A DNA stretch of 64,000 nt, taken from NCBI GenBank assembly GCA_033875315.1, contig JANRJG010000040.1, forward strand, positions 60,581-124,580. Reading direction: 5' to 3'. The notes under the pieces were generated by a model, which ran no database searches, was not told the DNA's origin, and worked only from the letters and a program-made list of their open reading frames with translations. This document shows positions 8,644 through 16,977 of the stretch, one piece after another; position 1 is the first letter of the stretch; every line of letters starts with the position of its first letter. The DNA comes from Candidatus Methylacidiphilales bacterium (GTDB taxonomy: Bacteria; Verrucomicrobiota; Verrucomicrobiia; Methylacidiphilales; CAZTYG01). The translations under genes were made by a program, and so were the position numbers.

Positions 8644-9627
8644 GTGTCTGATTATGCCTTAGATGTGATGGGAATCGGTTCGCCGATCATGGACGTTCTG
8701 GCCCGGGTGGACGATGCCGTCCTGGCCTCCGTCGGAGGGGCCAAGGGAGGGATGGAGATGATGGATGCGGCCACCATGGACCGCTGGATCCAGACCCTGC
8801 CCGGCGGGGTGACCCAAGTCCCGGGGGGCTCGGCTTCCAACACCGTCGGGGCCATGGCCCGGTTGGGGGTGCGGGTGGCCCTGCTGGGCAAGTTGGGCGA
8901 TGACGAGACGGCCACGCGCTACACCGAACAATTTCTTTCCCTGGGCGGATCGGATGCGCGTTTCAAGCGGGGCACCGGTCGCAACGGACGCTGTCTTTCC
9001 CTGGTCACCCCCGATTCCCAACGCACCATGCGCACGGATCTGGGGGCGGCGGCCACGCTTTCTCCGGATGAAGTCCAGCCTTCGGATTTCGCGGGGGTGC
9101 GCCATGTACATATTGAAGGATATGTCTTGTTCAACCGCGACCTGATGCTCCGGGTGCTGGAACTGGCCAAGACGGCGGGCTGCACGGTCAGCCTGGATCT
9201 GGCGTCCTTCGAGGTGGTGGGGGCGGCCAAGGACATCCTTCCCGGTTTGCTGGAAAAGTATGTCGACATCGTTTTCGCCAACGAGGACGAGGCGGCGGCT
9301 TATCATGGATCGTCGGGGGATTTCCGTGAATTGGCGGCCCGTTTTGCCCAGATCTGCCCGGTGGCGGCAGTGAAGGTGGGGAAAAAAGGCGCCCATGTGG
9401 CCACGGCCGGCACGGTTCACGATGTGGCGCCGCTTTGGGTGGACCACCCGGTGGACACCACCGGGGCGGGCGACCTGTGGGCGGCGGGTTTTCTCACGGG
9501 CTGGCTGCGGGGCCATGATTTCGCCCAGTGCGGGCGTTTTGGTTCGATCCTCGGGGCCGAGATTGTGCAGGTGCTGGGCGCGGCCATTCCGGAAGACCGC
9601 TGGCTGGAGATCAAGAAGCACTTCTAA
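8644..9627 (+). CDS. PfkB-family carbohydrate/nucleoside kinase (adenosine kinase-like)
   Basis: A ribokinase-fold kinase of 327 residues, the usual length. The substrate-binding glycine motif PGGSASN is near residue 60, and the C-terminal signature DTTGAGDLWAAGF carries the anion hole and catalytic Asp277. Overall sequence resembles the adenosine-kinase-like branch of PfkB proteins, but sugar kinases of this family cannot be excluded. The start is GTG at 8644 and lacks a close Shine-Dalgarno sequence; it follows a structured leader and overlaps a 9-codon frame that has a good one. A strong hairpin terminator follows, so it is probably monocistronic. Confidence 0.85.
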   Translation: MSDYALDVMGIGSPIMDVLARVDDAVLASVGGAKGGMEMMDAATMDRWIQTLPGGVTQVPGGSASNTVGAMARLGVRVALLGKLGDDETATRYTEQFLSLGGSDARFKRGTGRNGRCLSLVTPDSQRTMRTDLGAAATLSPDEVQPSDFAGVRHVHIEGYVLFNRDLMLRVLELAKTAGCTVSLDLASFEVVGAAKDILPGLLEKYVDIVFANEDEAAAYHGSSGDFRELAARFAQICPVAAVKVGKKGAHVATAGTVHDVAPLWVDHPVDTTGAGDLWAAGFLTGWLRGHDFAQCGRFGSILGAEIVQVLGAAIPEDRWLEIKKHF

Positions 9628-9660
9628 CCCGGCACGACTCGTGCCGGGAGTTTTAAGTTT
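9628..9660 (+). terminator. Rho-independent terminator after PfkB gene
   Basis: CCCGGCAC and GTGCCGGG pair to form an 8-base-pair GC-rich stem with loop GACTC, beginning right at the stop codon and followed by AGTTTTAAGTTTT. Confidence 0.75.
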
Positions 9661-9751
9661 TAAGAATTAAGTTTTAAGTGTCTGATCTCCATGTCTCCGT
9701 TTGCTTCTGTATTTTTCAGCTTAAACCTTAAAACTTAAACCTTAAAACTTT
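9650..9751. repeat. TTTAAG-type short repeats in opposite orientation
   Basis: The left part (9650-9679) has repeated TTTTAAG/ATTAAG units and the right part (9719-9751) has the complementary CTTAAAAC/CTTAAACC units, so the region can fold on itself. The same repeats occur between leuC and leuD (13772-13805). They look like a dispersed intergenic repeat rather than an operator, and the origin is unknown. Confidence 0.6.
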
Positions 9752-9752
9752 G

Positions 9753-11189
9753 ATGAACCCCACCCATGTCATTGCCGTCGACCTTGGCGCCGAGAGCGGC
9801 CGGGTCATTGCCGGAATTTTCCACCAACAGCGACTGGAGTTGCAGGAAATCCATCGCTTTCCGACGGTGAATTACACCCGGAACGGTCATTGGTATTGGG
9901 ACATGGGCCGGATCGAGGCCTCGATCCATGAGGGACTGGCCCAGGCCTTCGCCCGCTTCCCGGAGGTGGCTTCGATCGGTATTGACACCTGGGGCGTGGA
10001 CTACGTTCTGGTCGATGAAGCGGGCCAGCCCTTGCGCGATCCCTATTGCTACCGCGATCCGCGCACCGATGGGATTCCGGATCAGGTGGAGAAAAAGGTG
10101 GGGTCGTTGTTCCGTCGCACGGGCATCCGTCCGATGTTTTTCAACACCCTCTTCCAGTTGGTGGCGGAAGTTCGCGACCATGCGGGTGACCTGAAGCGGG
10201 CCCGGCATCTGCTGACCACACCCGATTATCTGCATTTCCGGCTGGGTGGGGCACCGGCCAACGAATGGACCATGGCCAGCACCACTGGAATGGCCCTGCC
10301 CGGGGCACGGGCTTGGGATACCGAACTCCTGAACGATCTCGGCCTGCCCGTCCACTTGTTGGGCACACCGGTGGCCTCGGGGACCGTGACCGGGCAATTG
10401 AAGCCGGAGTTGGCGGCAAAACTCGGCTACAGGGGCAAGGACCGGCCCAAGATCATCCTCCCGGGAAGCCACGACACCGCCAGCGCGGTGGCGGCGGTTC
10501 CGGCGGATTTTCGCGAGGCTTGTTTCATCAGCTCCGGCACGTGGTCGTTGATGGGCGTGGTCTCGGACAAGCCGCTGACCGGGGACGATGCGGATAAAGC
10601 CCAGATCAGCAATGAAGTGGCCTGGGACGGGAAGTTCCGTCCTCTGAAGAACATCAGCGGGCTTTGGTTGGTGCAGAACTGCCGCCGGGCCTTTGCCGAA
10701 GCCGGACGCGAATACGATTACACCACCCTGACCCAGTTGGCGCGTGAGGCGGCGTCGCCGGAGTTGGCTCTGGATGCCGACGATGCGCGCTTCGCCCCGA
10801 TCTGCACCCCCGACGACACCATGTCCGGACGCATCCAGTCCTGGTATGCGGAAAGAGGAGTTAGGATACCGCAGACCGACGGCGAGATCGTCCGGGCCGC
10901 GCTGGAGGGACTGGCCCAGGCCTACCGCAAGACCCTGCTGTCTTTCGAAAAAATCAACGCCCAAAGCTACCGGCAGATCAGCCTGGTGGGCGGAGGAAGC
11001 CGGAGTGCCCTTCTGTGTGAATTGACCGCACAGGCAACCGGCCGGGAAGTGCTGGCCGGCCCGGAGGAAGCCACCGCGATGGGCAACATGCTGGTGCAAC
11101 TCCACGGACTCGGACTGGTCAAGGCCGGTGAGAACATGCGCCAAGTGGTCAGAGATTCGTCGGAGTTCCGGGTTTTTACCCCGCGCTGA
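9753..11189 (+). CDS. rhaB: Rhamnulokinase (FGGY family)
   Basis: This enzyme phosphorylates L-rhamnulose with ATP in rhamnose catabolism, in the cytoplasm. The 478-residue protein opens with the FGGY phosphate loop DLGAESGRV (near residue 8), has GIDTWGVDYVL near residue 75 and a VGGGSRS ATP-binding motif near residue 410, all typical of RhaB. The ATG at 9753 is used in preference to an adjacent TTG. No other rhamnose pathway gene is beside it, but two alpha-L-rhamnosidase-type genes lie farther along the window and could supply its substrate. It converges on tatD with a 6-base gap. Confidence 0.88.
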   Translation: MNPTHVIAVDLGAESGRVIAGIFHQQRLELQEIHRFPTVNYTRNGHWYWDMGRIEASIHEGLAQAFARFPEVASIGIDTWGVDYVLVDEAGQPLRDPYCYRDPRTDGIPDQVEKKVGSLFRRTGIRPMFFNTLFQLVAEVRDHAGDLKRARHLLTTPDYLHFRLGGAPANEWTMASTTGMALPGARAWDTELLNDLGLPVHLLGTPVASGTVTGQLKPELAAKLGYRGKDRPKIILPGSHDTASAVAAVPADFREACFISSGTWSLMGVVSDKPLTGDDADKAQISNEVAWDGKFRPLKNISGLWLVQNCRRAFAEAGREYDYTTLTQLAREAASPELALDADDARFAPICTPDDTMSGRIQSWYAERGVRIPQTDGEIVRAALEGLAQAYRKTLLSFEKINAQSYRQISLVGGGSRSALLCELTAQATGREVLAGPEEATAMGNMLVQLHGLGLVKAGENMRQVVRDSSEFRVFTPR

Positions 11190-11195
11190 CGCGGG

Positions 11196-12014
11196 TCAGG
11201 GCAGGCGGAAAAAGTCCGCCGCCACGCGGTTGGTGATGCGGGCGATGTCGTCCTCGCCGACGCCGCGCAGGCGGGCGATATGTTGCACGACCTCGCGGGT
11301 GAAGGCGGGTTCGCAGCGTTTGCCTCGGTGGGGGACGGGGGCGAGGTAGGGGCAGTCGGTTTCCACCATGAAGCCCGCCTCATCCACACCGGCCGCCGCG
11401 GCCTGGGCGGCGGCGGCGTTCTTGAAAGTGACGATCCCGGTGAAGGACACGAGATGTCCGAGATCACGTAGGGTGCGGGCCTGCTCCAGTGTACCACCGA
11501 AGCAATGAAAGACCGCGCGCAGCCGCCCGGTGTAGCCGCGCAGGATTGCCAGGCAGTCGTCCCAACTGTCGCGTTGGTGGACGACCACGTTCAAACCCAA
11601 TTCCACCGCCAGATCCAACTGGCTTCGGAAGAGTTCTTTTTGGCGGATCTTCCAATCTTCCAATCGTTGGCCATGAGCAGTGGCATCTTCGCCTGGGAGG
11701 TTCTCTGGCGGACGGTGGTAATCCAGGCCGCATTCTCCGAGGGCCGCCACCGGATGGCTCCGGCAGACATCGCGGAGGCGGTCCAAGTCGCCCGGGGTGA
11801 CCTCGTCGACGTTGCCCGGATGGTAGCCCAGGACCGGGACGAGCACAGGGTATTGGGCGCAGAGCCCGGTGACCCGTTCGAGCGTGGCCGGACGGGTGGC
11901 GATGAGGAGCATGCGTGCCACCCCGGCCTGCTGGGCCCGCTCGATGACCGCAGCGCGGTCGGGGTCGAAGTCGGAGAAATCGAGGTGGGTGTGGGTGTCA
12001 ATGACCGGAATCAT
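11196..12014 (-). CDS. tatD: TatD-family metal-dependent deoxyribonuclease
   Basis: TatD proteins are TIM-barrel metal-dependent hydrolases with 3'-5' exonuclease activity. The 272-residue protein begins with the metal-binding DTHTHLDF motif (residues 6-13) and continues with GYHPGN and GECGLDYH, which carry further ligands; a late ETDCPYLAP motif is the usual C-terminal signature. The start at 12014 is chosen because it places the metal motif at the normal distance from the N-terminus; the frame extends farther upstream without family similarity. It is divergent from ridA and convergent with rhaB. Confidence 0.92.
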   Translation of the reverse strand: MIPVIDTHTHLDFSDFDPDRAAVIERAQQAGVARMLLIATRPATLERVTGLCAQYPVLVPVLGYHPGNVDEVTPGDLDRLRDVCRSHPVAALGECGLDYHRPPENLPGEDATAHGQRLEDWKIRQKELFRSQLDLAVELGLNVVVHQRDSWDDCLAILRGYTGRLRAVFHCFGGTLEQARTLRDLGHLVSFTGIVTFKNAAAAQAAAAGVDEAGFMVETDCPYLAPVPHRGKRCEPAFTREVVQHIARLRGVGEDDIARITNRVAADFFRLP

Positions 12015-12126
12015 GCGGGGACAGTCAATCGCAAGCCGCGGCACTTGCAAAGCCCGAGCATTCGAGGGAGATCTTTCCGTGCAGCCCCGGGCTTGCACTC
12101 GTGCGGGGTTTGTCTTACATCGGGAC

Positions 12127-12519
12127 ATGTCGCACAAACGCAGTGTATCGCCGGCTGGCGGGCCACAAGCCGTCGGGCCCTATTCGATGGCCATCCGCAG
12201 TGGGGATCTGGTCTTCACGGCCGGACAGATCCCGCTCGATCCCGCGAGCGGGGAAATCACCGGGAAGACGGTGGCGGAGCAGACCCGGCGGGTCTTGCTG
12301 AATCTCAAGGCCGTGCTGCTGGCCGCGGGGTGCACCCCCGACGATGTGCTCAAGACGACGGTTTTCCTGACCGACCTGGCGGCCTTTGCCGAAATGAATA
12401 CGGTCTACGCCGAGTTTTTCCGAGAGCCCCATCCGGCGCGTTCGACCATCCAAGTGTCCGCCCTGCCCAAGGGGGCGCTGGTGGAGATTGAAGCCGTGGC
12501 CCGCGTCAACGCCGCTTGA
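12127..12519 (+). CDS. ridA: RidA-family enamine/imine deaminase
   Basis: RidA trimers hydrolyse reactive 2-aminoacrylate and related enamines released by PLP enzymes such as threonine dehydratase. The 130-residue sequence shows the family features AVGPYS near residue 16, FTAGQIPLDP near residue 31, and the C-terminal region PARSTIQVSALPKGALVEIEA with the catalytic arginine. The ATG at 12127 gives the standard length. The pyrE start lies just six bases after its stop, so the two genes are probably transcribed together. Confidence 0.92.
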   Translation: MSHKRSVSPAGGPQAVGPYSMAIRSGDLVFTAGQIPLDPASGEITGKTVAEQTRRVLLNLKAVLLAAGCTPDDVLKTTVFLTDLAAFAEMNTVYAEFFREPHPARSTIQVSALPKGALVEIEAVARVNAA

Positions 12520-12524
12520 ACTTT

Positions 12525-13088
12525 ATGAGCCCGGAACAGATCCTGCAGACCTTCCGTGCATGTGGCGCCTTGCTGGAGGGGCATTTTGTCTTGCGCTCCG
12601 GCCTGCACAGCCGCCAATTCTTCCAATGCGCGCTGCTGCTGAAGCGGCCCCGCCTGTCCTCGGAAATCTGTGCCGCATTGGCGGATAAGGTGCGCGGACT
12701 GGCGTTTGACTGTGTCGTCTCGCCAGCCATGGGGGGCATCCTGGTGGGCCATGACGTGGCGCGCCACTTGGACAAGCCGCACATCTTTGCCGAGAAAAAG
12801 GACGGTCAGTTGGTTGTCCGGCGGTTCAAGATCGAGCCGGGAACGCGGTTCCTGGTGGCCGAGGATGTGGTCACGACGGGCAGTGCGGTGAAGGAAGTGT
12901 GCGAGGTGGTGCGCGCGGCGGGCGGCGTCATCGCCGGGGTGTGTTCGATTGTCGATCGCAGCGGGGAGGCCACACCGGATTTTGGGGCACCGTTCACCAG
13001 CCTCTTGAAGTTGCAGGTGGAGACGTTCCCGGCTGACCGGATTCCAGAAGATCTACAGGGTATCCCCGCGACGAAACCGGGAAGTTGA
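12525..13088 (+). CDS. pyrE: Orotate phosphoribosyltransferase
   Basis: This enzyme transfers orotate to PRPP to make orotidine monophosphate in pyrimidine synthesis. The 187-residue protein has the PRPP-binding loop LVAEDVVTTGSAV near residue 108, the active-site segment FAEKKDGQLVVRR near residue 88, and a family-like N-terminus with GHFVLRSGLHS. I use the ATG at 12525; a TTG three codons upstream overlaps the ridA stop. It is in line with ridA. A GC-rich hairpin follows before the convergent leuD. Confidence 0.92.
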   Translation: MSPEQILQTFRACGALLEGHFVLRSGLHSRQFFQCALLLKRPRLSSEICAALADKVRGLAFDCVVSPAMGGILVGHDVARHLDKPHIFAEKKDGQLVVRRFKIEPGTRFLVAEDVVTTGSAVKEVCEVVRAAGGVIAGVCSIVDRSGEATPDFGAPFTSLLKLQVETFPADRIPEDLQGIPATKPGS

Positions 13089-13120
13089 GATTCTTCCAAG
13101 CCCGTCGTCGGGTTCGCCTT

Positions 13121-13141
13121 GTCCCGCAACGCGCGCGGGAC
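13121..13141. terminator. Hairpin between convergent pyrE and leuD
   Basis: GTCCCGC and GCGGGAC form a 7-base-pair stem with a 7-base loop midway between the two converging genes. No T-run accompanies it, so bidirectional termination is only a reasonable guess. Confidence 0.35.
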
Positions 13142-13153
13142 GGACCTTCACAG

Positions 13154-13759
13154 TCAACTGGCGGCCAAATAGGGCAATTTGGCTGCCGTGGCTTCCACCT
13201 CGGGAAGCCCGTCGAGAAGATCCGCAATCGGGTCCCAGTGGCCGGTGGTCAGGCCATGGCGGGCGCTTTCGCGGATCACGCCTTGGTACACTTTGCCCCC
13301 GGCACGGACTTGCTGCTTCTCGACATCCACGGTGACTTCCAGTGTGGGATCGGCTTCCACGGCTTGGGTCAAGGCCAGGCGGTCGGCGTGGTTGACGGTG
13401 ATGCAGGGCATGCCGAGAGTGGTGGAGTTGCCAAAAAAGATCTCGGCAAAGCCCTCGGCGATGATGGCCCGGATGCCGTAGCGGTAGATGGCCTGCGGCG
13501 CGTGTTCCCGTGAACTTCCGCAGCCGAAGTTGTTCCCGCTGATCAAAACCTTCGCGCCCTTGAAGCGGTCGTCGTTGAGCGGATGGGCTTTCTTGTTGCC
13601 CTTTTCGTCGAAGCGCACGTCGTAGAACATGAACTCGCCCAAGCCGTCGAAGGTGACGCACTTCATGTAGCGGGCGGGGATGATGCGGTCGGTGTCCAGG
13701 TCGTCGCCCGGAACGGGCACAGCGGTGCCGGTGATTTTCAGGATTTTTTCGAGGGCCAT
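13154..13759 (-). CDS. leuD: 3-isopropylmalate dehydratase small subunit
   Basis: LeuD is the swivel-domain subunit that works with LeuC to isomerise 2- to 3-isopropylmalate in leucine synthesis. The 201-residue protein shows the small-subunit motifs DDLDTDRIIPARY near residue 19 and NNFGCGSSREHAP near residue 75, with TTLGMPCI later. It lies downstream of leuC on the same strand with a 41-base gap that is filled by short TTTAAG repeats. Confidence 0.95.
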   Translation of the reverse strand: MALEKILKITGTAVPVPGDDLDTDRIIPARYMKCVTFDGLGEFMFYDVRFDEKGNKKAHPLNDDRFKGAKVLISGNNFGCGSSREHAPQAIYRYGIRAIIAEGFAEIFFGNSTTLGMPCITVNHADRLALTQAVEADPTLEVTVDVEKQQVRAGGKVYQGVIRESARHGLTTGHWDPIADLLDGLPEVEATAAKLPYLAAS

Positions 13760-13771
13760 GGGTGGGGGAGA

Positions 13772-13805
13772 TTTAAGTTTTAAGATTTAAGATTTAAGTT
13801 TTAAG
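13772..13805. repeat. Five tandem TTTAAG-type repeats between leuC and leuD
   Basis: Units of ATTTAAG and TTTTAAG alternate five times and run into the leuC stop codon, whose TAA is part of the last unit. The same unit type recurs at 9650-9751. Confidence 0.65.
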
Positions 13806-15216
13806 CCGCGAAGACTTCTCTCGCGTCGCTGACTTCGCCGGTGACGGCGGCGGCGGCGACCATGATGGGGCTCATCAACAGGGTGCGTCCGTTCACGCTG
13901 CCCTGGCGGCCTTTGAAGTTGCGGTTGCTGGAGCTGGCGCAAAGCTGGTCGCCGACCAGTTTGTCCGGGTTCATGGCCAGGCACATCGAGCACCCGGCAT
14001 CCCGCCACTCGAAGCCGGCGTCGCGGAAGATCTGGTCGATGCCCTGCGATTCGCAGAGTTTCTGCACGCCCTGCGAGCCGGGCACGGCGATGGCCTTGAT
14101 GCCGGGGGCAACCCTGCGGCCTTTCAAGACTTTGGCGACCTGGACGAAGTCGCTGTAGCGTCCGTTGGTGCACGAGCCGAGGAAGGCGACGTTGATCTTT
14201 TTGCCCTTGATCGGGGAGCGGGCTTCGAACTTCATGTGCTCGAGCGCCTCGGCGGTGGTGGCGCGTTCGGATTCGGGGACGTCGTCGGGGGAGGGGATGT
14301 TCTCGTTGATGAAGACCGCTTGGCCGGGGGTGATGCCCCAGGTCACGGTGGGTTCGATGTCGCCGGCGTTGAAATTGACCACATCGTCGTAGACCGCGTC
14401 CTTGTCGGAGGCGACGGCCTTCCAGCGTTCGACGGCCTCGTCCCATGCTTTGCCTGTGGGGCAGTAGGGCCGTCCCTTGAGGTAGTCGAAGGTGGTCTGG
14501 TCTGGGTTGACATAGCCGACGCGGGCCCCGCCCTCGATGGACATGTTGCAGACGGTCATGCGTTCCTCCTGGGTGAAGGCGTCGAAGACCGATCCGCCGT
14601 ATTCGTAGGCGTAACCGGTGCCGCCATTGACCCCGAGGGTGCGGATGATGTGGAGGATGACGTCCTTGGCATAGACGCCGGGGCGGAGGGCGCCGTTGAC
14701 ATTGATGCGGCGGACCTTGAGCGAGCCGAGGGCCATGGTCTGGGTGATGAGGACATCACGCACCTGGGTGGTGCCGATGCCGAAGGCGATGGCACCGAAG
14801 GCCCCGTGGGTGGAGGTGTGGGAGTCGCCGCAGGCGATGGTCGTGCCGGGCTGGGTGATGCCCTGTTCGGGGCCGACGATGTGGACGATGCCCTGTTTGC
14901 CGGAATGGCGGTCGAAGAAGGTGACGCCGAACTCGTCGCAGTTCTTGCGCAGTTCCTTGATCATGGCGTCGGCCAGGGGGTCGGCGAAGGGTTCCTCGAA
15001 CTGGTCCGTCGGGACGATGTGGTCGACGGTGGCGAAGGTGCGGTGGGGGAATTTCACCTTCACTTTCAGGTCGCGCAGCATGGCGAAGGCCTGGGGTGAG
15101 GTGACCTCGTGGATGAGGTGGGTGCCGATGAGGAGCTGGGTCTGGCCGTTCGGCAGGGTGCGGACGGCGTGGGCGTCCCAGACTTTTTGGAAGAGGGTTT
15201 TAGCGGTGGTGGCCAT
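13801..15216 (-). CDS. leuC: 3-isopropylmalate dehydratase large subunit
   Basis: LeuC carries the [4Fe-4S] cluster that activates isopropylmalate in the leucine pathway. The 471-residue protein matches the family length and has the cluster cysteine motifs LGSCTNGR near residue 343 and [10 protein letters not shown] near residue 405, plus the substrate motif [14 protein letters not shown] near residue 128. The ATG at 15216 gives the standard MATTAKTLF beginning; the frame extends 15 codons upstream without support. A LysR-type gene is transcribed divergently and is the likely regulator. Confidence 0.96.
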   Translation of the reverse strand: MATTAKTLFQKVWDAHAVRTLPNGQTQLLIGTHLIHEVTSPQAFAMLRDLKVKVKFPHRTFATVDHIVPTDQFEEPFADPLADAMIKELRKNCDEFGVTFFDRHSGKQGIVHIVGPEQGITQPGTTIACGDSHTSTHGAFGAIAFGIGTTQVRDVLITQTMALGSLKVRRINVNGALRPGVYAKDVILHIIRTLGVNGGTGYAYEYGGSVFDAFTQEERMTVCNMSIEGGARVGYVNPDQTTFDYLKGRPYCPTGKAWDEAVERWKAVASDKDAVYDDVVNFNAGDIEPTVTWGITPGQAVFINENIPSPDDVPESERATTAEALEHMKFEARSPIKGKKINVAFLGSCTNGRYSDFVQVAKVLKGRRVAPGIKAIAVPGSQGVQKLCESQGIDQIFRDAGFEWRDAGCSMCLAMNPDKLVGDQLCASSSNRNFKGRQGSVNGRTLLMSPIMVAAAAVTGEVSDAREVFAA

Positions 15217-15275
15217 GCGTATTGTTTTCTGATCAAAACCTGCCGGAAAGTCTGATAACACGCCAATTGAATTTT

Positions 15276-15291
15276 TGCATTGTGTGATGCA
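15276..15291. promoter_or_regulatory. Putative LysR-type operator upstream of leuC
   Basis: TGCAT and ATGCA are inverted arms separated by six bases, forming a T-N-A type dyad of the kind bound by LysR regulators. The site is 60 bases upstream of leuC, in the gap shared with the divergent LysR gene. Function is inferred from position. Confidence 0.4.
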
Positions 15292-15313
15292 TAATGGATA
15301 TCAGAAGAAAGGG

Positions 15314-15432
15314 TTACCGCGAATGCCCGCTAAGCGACGCGAATGAAGACGGGGAGAAGGATGACTTTGGGTATGGAGGCCTCTGAGCCTCTTTTGATTG
15401 ATTCGCGTGCATTCGTGAAGATTAGCGGTTGT
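15314..15432. repeat. Imperfect inverted pair of ACCGC...CGCGAAT repeats
   Basis: The left arm at 15314-15347 (starting TTACCGCGAATG, ending ACGCGAATGAA) is an imperfect reverse complement of the right arm at 15401-15432 (starting ATTCGCGTGCATTCG, ending TTAGCGGTTG). This type of GCGAAT intergenic repeat is, from memory, frequent in verrucomicrobial genomes. It could form a long hairpin in the LysR transcript leader. Confidence 0.45.
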
Positions 15433-15461
15433 TGGCGGTTTTAAATCCGAAGGACAAACCC

Positions 15462-16361
15462 ATGGAATTAAGACACTTGAAATCGTTTCAGGCGGTGGCG
15501 GATCATCTGAACTTCCACCGCGCGGCGGCAGCGCTGAACCTGACCCAGCCAGCCCTTTCGCGGCAGATCGTGCAATTGGAGGCCGATCTGGGGAAGGCCG
15601 TCTTCTTGCGTGATCGGAAGCGGGTGGAATTGACAGCGGCAGGCCGCCAGCTTTACCGGCGGGTGGGGGCGTTGTTGGAGAGTTTCGAGGATGTGGTCCG
15701 GGAGACCCGGGAGGCCGGGGAGGGCAAGCGGGGGGCCCTGGCGCTTGGCTATACGGAGGCTTCCATGTCGGGGTTCCTGCCGGCTTTGTTGAGAAGCCTG
15801 CGCGATGCCCTGCCGGAGGTCACCCTGCATCTGCGGCAGGAGCATTCCGAACAACTGGCCAAGGAGGTTGTGCTGGGTCGACTGGATTTGGCCTTCATTT
15901 CCTTTCCCACCTCAGACCCTGCCCTGAACAGCACCCCGGTGGCGGTCGAAGAAATCGGGATCGTCCTGCCGGACAATCATCGGCTGGCCGGACGCAAGCA
16001 TCTGGCTTTGAAGGATTTGAGGGAAGAACGGTTCATTCTTTTTCCCTACCGGGCGAATCCAACCCTGTATAGCGAGCTCCTGGGAGCGTGCCGGGTGGCG
16101 GGATTTTCCCCCCGCGAGATCGAGGAAGCGGACACGCGCATTCTGGCGGTCAACATGGTGGCGGCCGGGTTGGGGGTTTCTTTCCTGAGCCAGCACCTGC
16201 GACACTATTGCGGGGAGGGGACGGTTTTTCGACCCCTGTTACGACCGCGTCCGACGATGCGGTTCTTTTTGATCGAGCCCAATAACCGAGCCCTTCCACT
16301 CCTGCCCGAGGTCAAGCACCGTGTCCTGGCCTTGCAAAAACGGCCCCGGCGTCAGCTCTGA
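15462..16361 (+). CDS. LysR-family transcriptional regulator
   Basis: A 299-residue LysR regulator. The N-terminal winged helix-turn-helix reads MELRHLKSFQAVADHLNFHRAAAALNLTQPALS in its first 35 residues (seen in two overlapping motifs, RAAAALNLTQPALSRQI being the recognition part), followed by a periplasmic-binding-like effector domain to about residue 295. The ATG at 15462 has GAAGGACA upstream and yields the canonical start. It is divergent from leuC, so control of leucine synthesis, possibly with isopropylmalate as effector, is a reasonable inference. It overlaps the 3' end of a small convergent membrane-protein gene by 10 bases. Confidence 0.9.
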   Translation: MELRHLKSFQAVADHLNFHRAAAALNLTQPALSRQIVQLEADLGKAVFLRDRKRVELTAAGRQLYRRVGALLESFEDVVRETREAGEGKRGALALGYTEASMSGFLPALLRSLRDALPEVTLHLRQEHSEQLAKEVVLGRLDLAFISFPTSDPALNSTPVAVEEIGIVLPDNHRLAGRKHLALKDLREERFILFPYRANPTLYSELLGACRVAGFSPREIEEADTRILAVNMVAAGLGVSFLSQHLRHYCGEGTVFRPLLRPRPTMRFFLIEPNNRALPLLPEVKHRVLALQKRPRRQL

Positions 16362-16543
16362 CGCTTGGGATGCTCGTGCTCGTAGTCCGATTCTCCGGCC
16401 GCCAAACGGGCCAGGTGCTCGAGGTTTTTTTCGTTGAGCAAGCGGACCACGAGGGAGGCTCCGGCGGCGGCAAGCAGGGTACCCGCAGCAAATAGCAGAA
16501 CGGTCTGTAGGGGAGGCTGGGAGGAGTGATTCTTTGTGCTCAT
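16352..16543 (-). CDS. Small single-TM protein, hypothetical
   Basis: A 63-residue protein with one hydrophobic segment (about residues 12-33, rich in Leu and Ala) and a charged tail. An AAAGGAG Shine-Dalgarno element sits at the right distance upstream of its ATG, which is the best argument that the gene is real. It overlaps the end of the LysR gene on the other strand by ten bases. No family is recognised. Confidence 0.6.
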   Translation of the reverse strand: MSTKNHSSQPPLQTVLLFAAGTLLAAAGASLVVRLLNEKNLEHLARLAAGESDYEHEHPKRQS

Positions 16544-16684
16544 GATGGGCTCCTTTTACTATAATGACAGCTTATCGCCCGTCCTGGCTCTGGCAAGTGC
16601 CTTCGTGCGCTAAGGCTAATAATCTTGTTTGCAGGGAAGGGATTTAGGTAGGTTCTTGGTTCCGTTTGATGCAGCGGGGTCGAC

Positions 16685-16766
16685 GGGCCTGTGGCGAAAT
16701 TGGCAGACGCGCTGGATTTAGGTTCCAGTGGAGCAATCCGTGGGGGTTCAAGTCCCTCCAGGCCCA
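16685..16766 (+). tRNA. tRNA-Leu (TAG)
   Basis: The acceptor stem GGGCCTG pairs with CAGGCCC followed by discriminator A, the D-arm contains TGGCAGACGC, the anticodon stem-loop CTGGATTTAGGTTCCAG shows anticodon TAG, an extended variable arm is present as in class II tRNAs, and the T-arm has GGTTCAAGTCC. CCA is not encoded. Confidence 0.95.
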
Positions 16767-16810
16767 TTTTTTGAAGAGAGCGGCTGATGGGTTTTCTTAC
16801 ATTAATAGGG

Positions 16811-16845
16811 TGAGCGCTGTTTATTTAGCTTGGCCAGAGCGCTCA
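16811..16845. repeat. Perfect 8-base inverted repeat upstream of cyclic-nucleotide-domain gene
   Basis: TGAGCGCT (16811-16818) and AGCGCTCA (16838-16845) are separated by 19 bases and lie between tRNA-Leu and the gene starting at 16978. It may be an operator or leader hairpin; the core AGCGCT is itself palindromic. Confidence 0.4.
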
Positions 16846-16977
16846 GCGGGGTTGATTCCCCTGGGCGTGCTAGAAAATGACCCTCCCGAACACTTTAGAC
16901 TTGCAGCTGATCGCGCGATAGAGCTTCTTAAGCGCGCCAGAACGAAACGAAACCAACCCCTCCAACCGAACCTCCCC

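Noticed and set aside
9735..11144. 469-codon frame antisense to rhaB
   Set aside because: Shadow of rhaB caused by GC-rich third positions; the rhaB product has clear FGGY motifs.
16540..16767. Leftward frame over tRNA-Leu
   Set aside because: Translation of the tRNA complement, typical of spurious short proteins.
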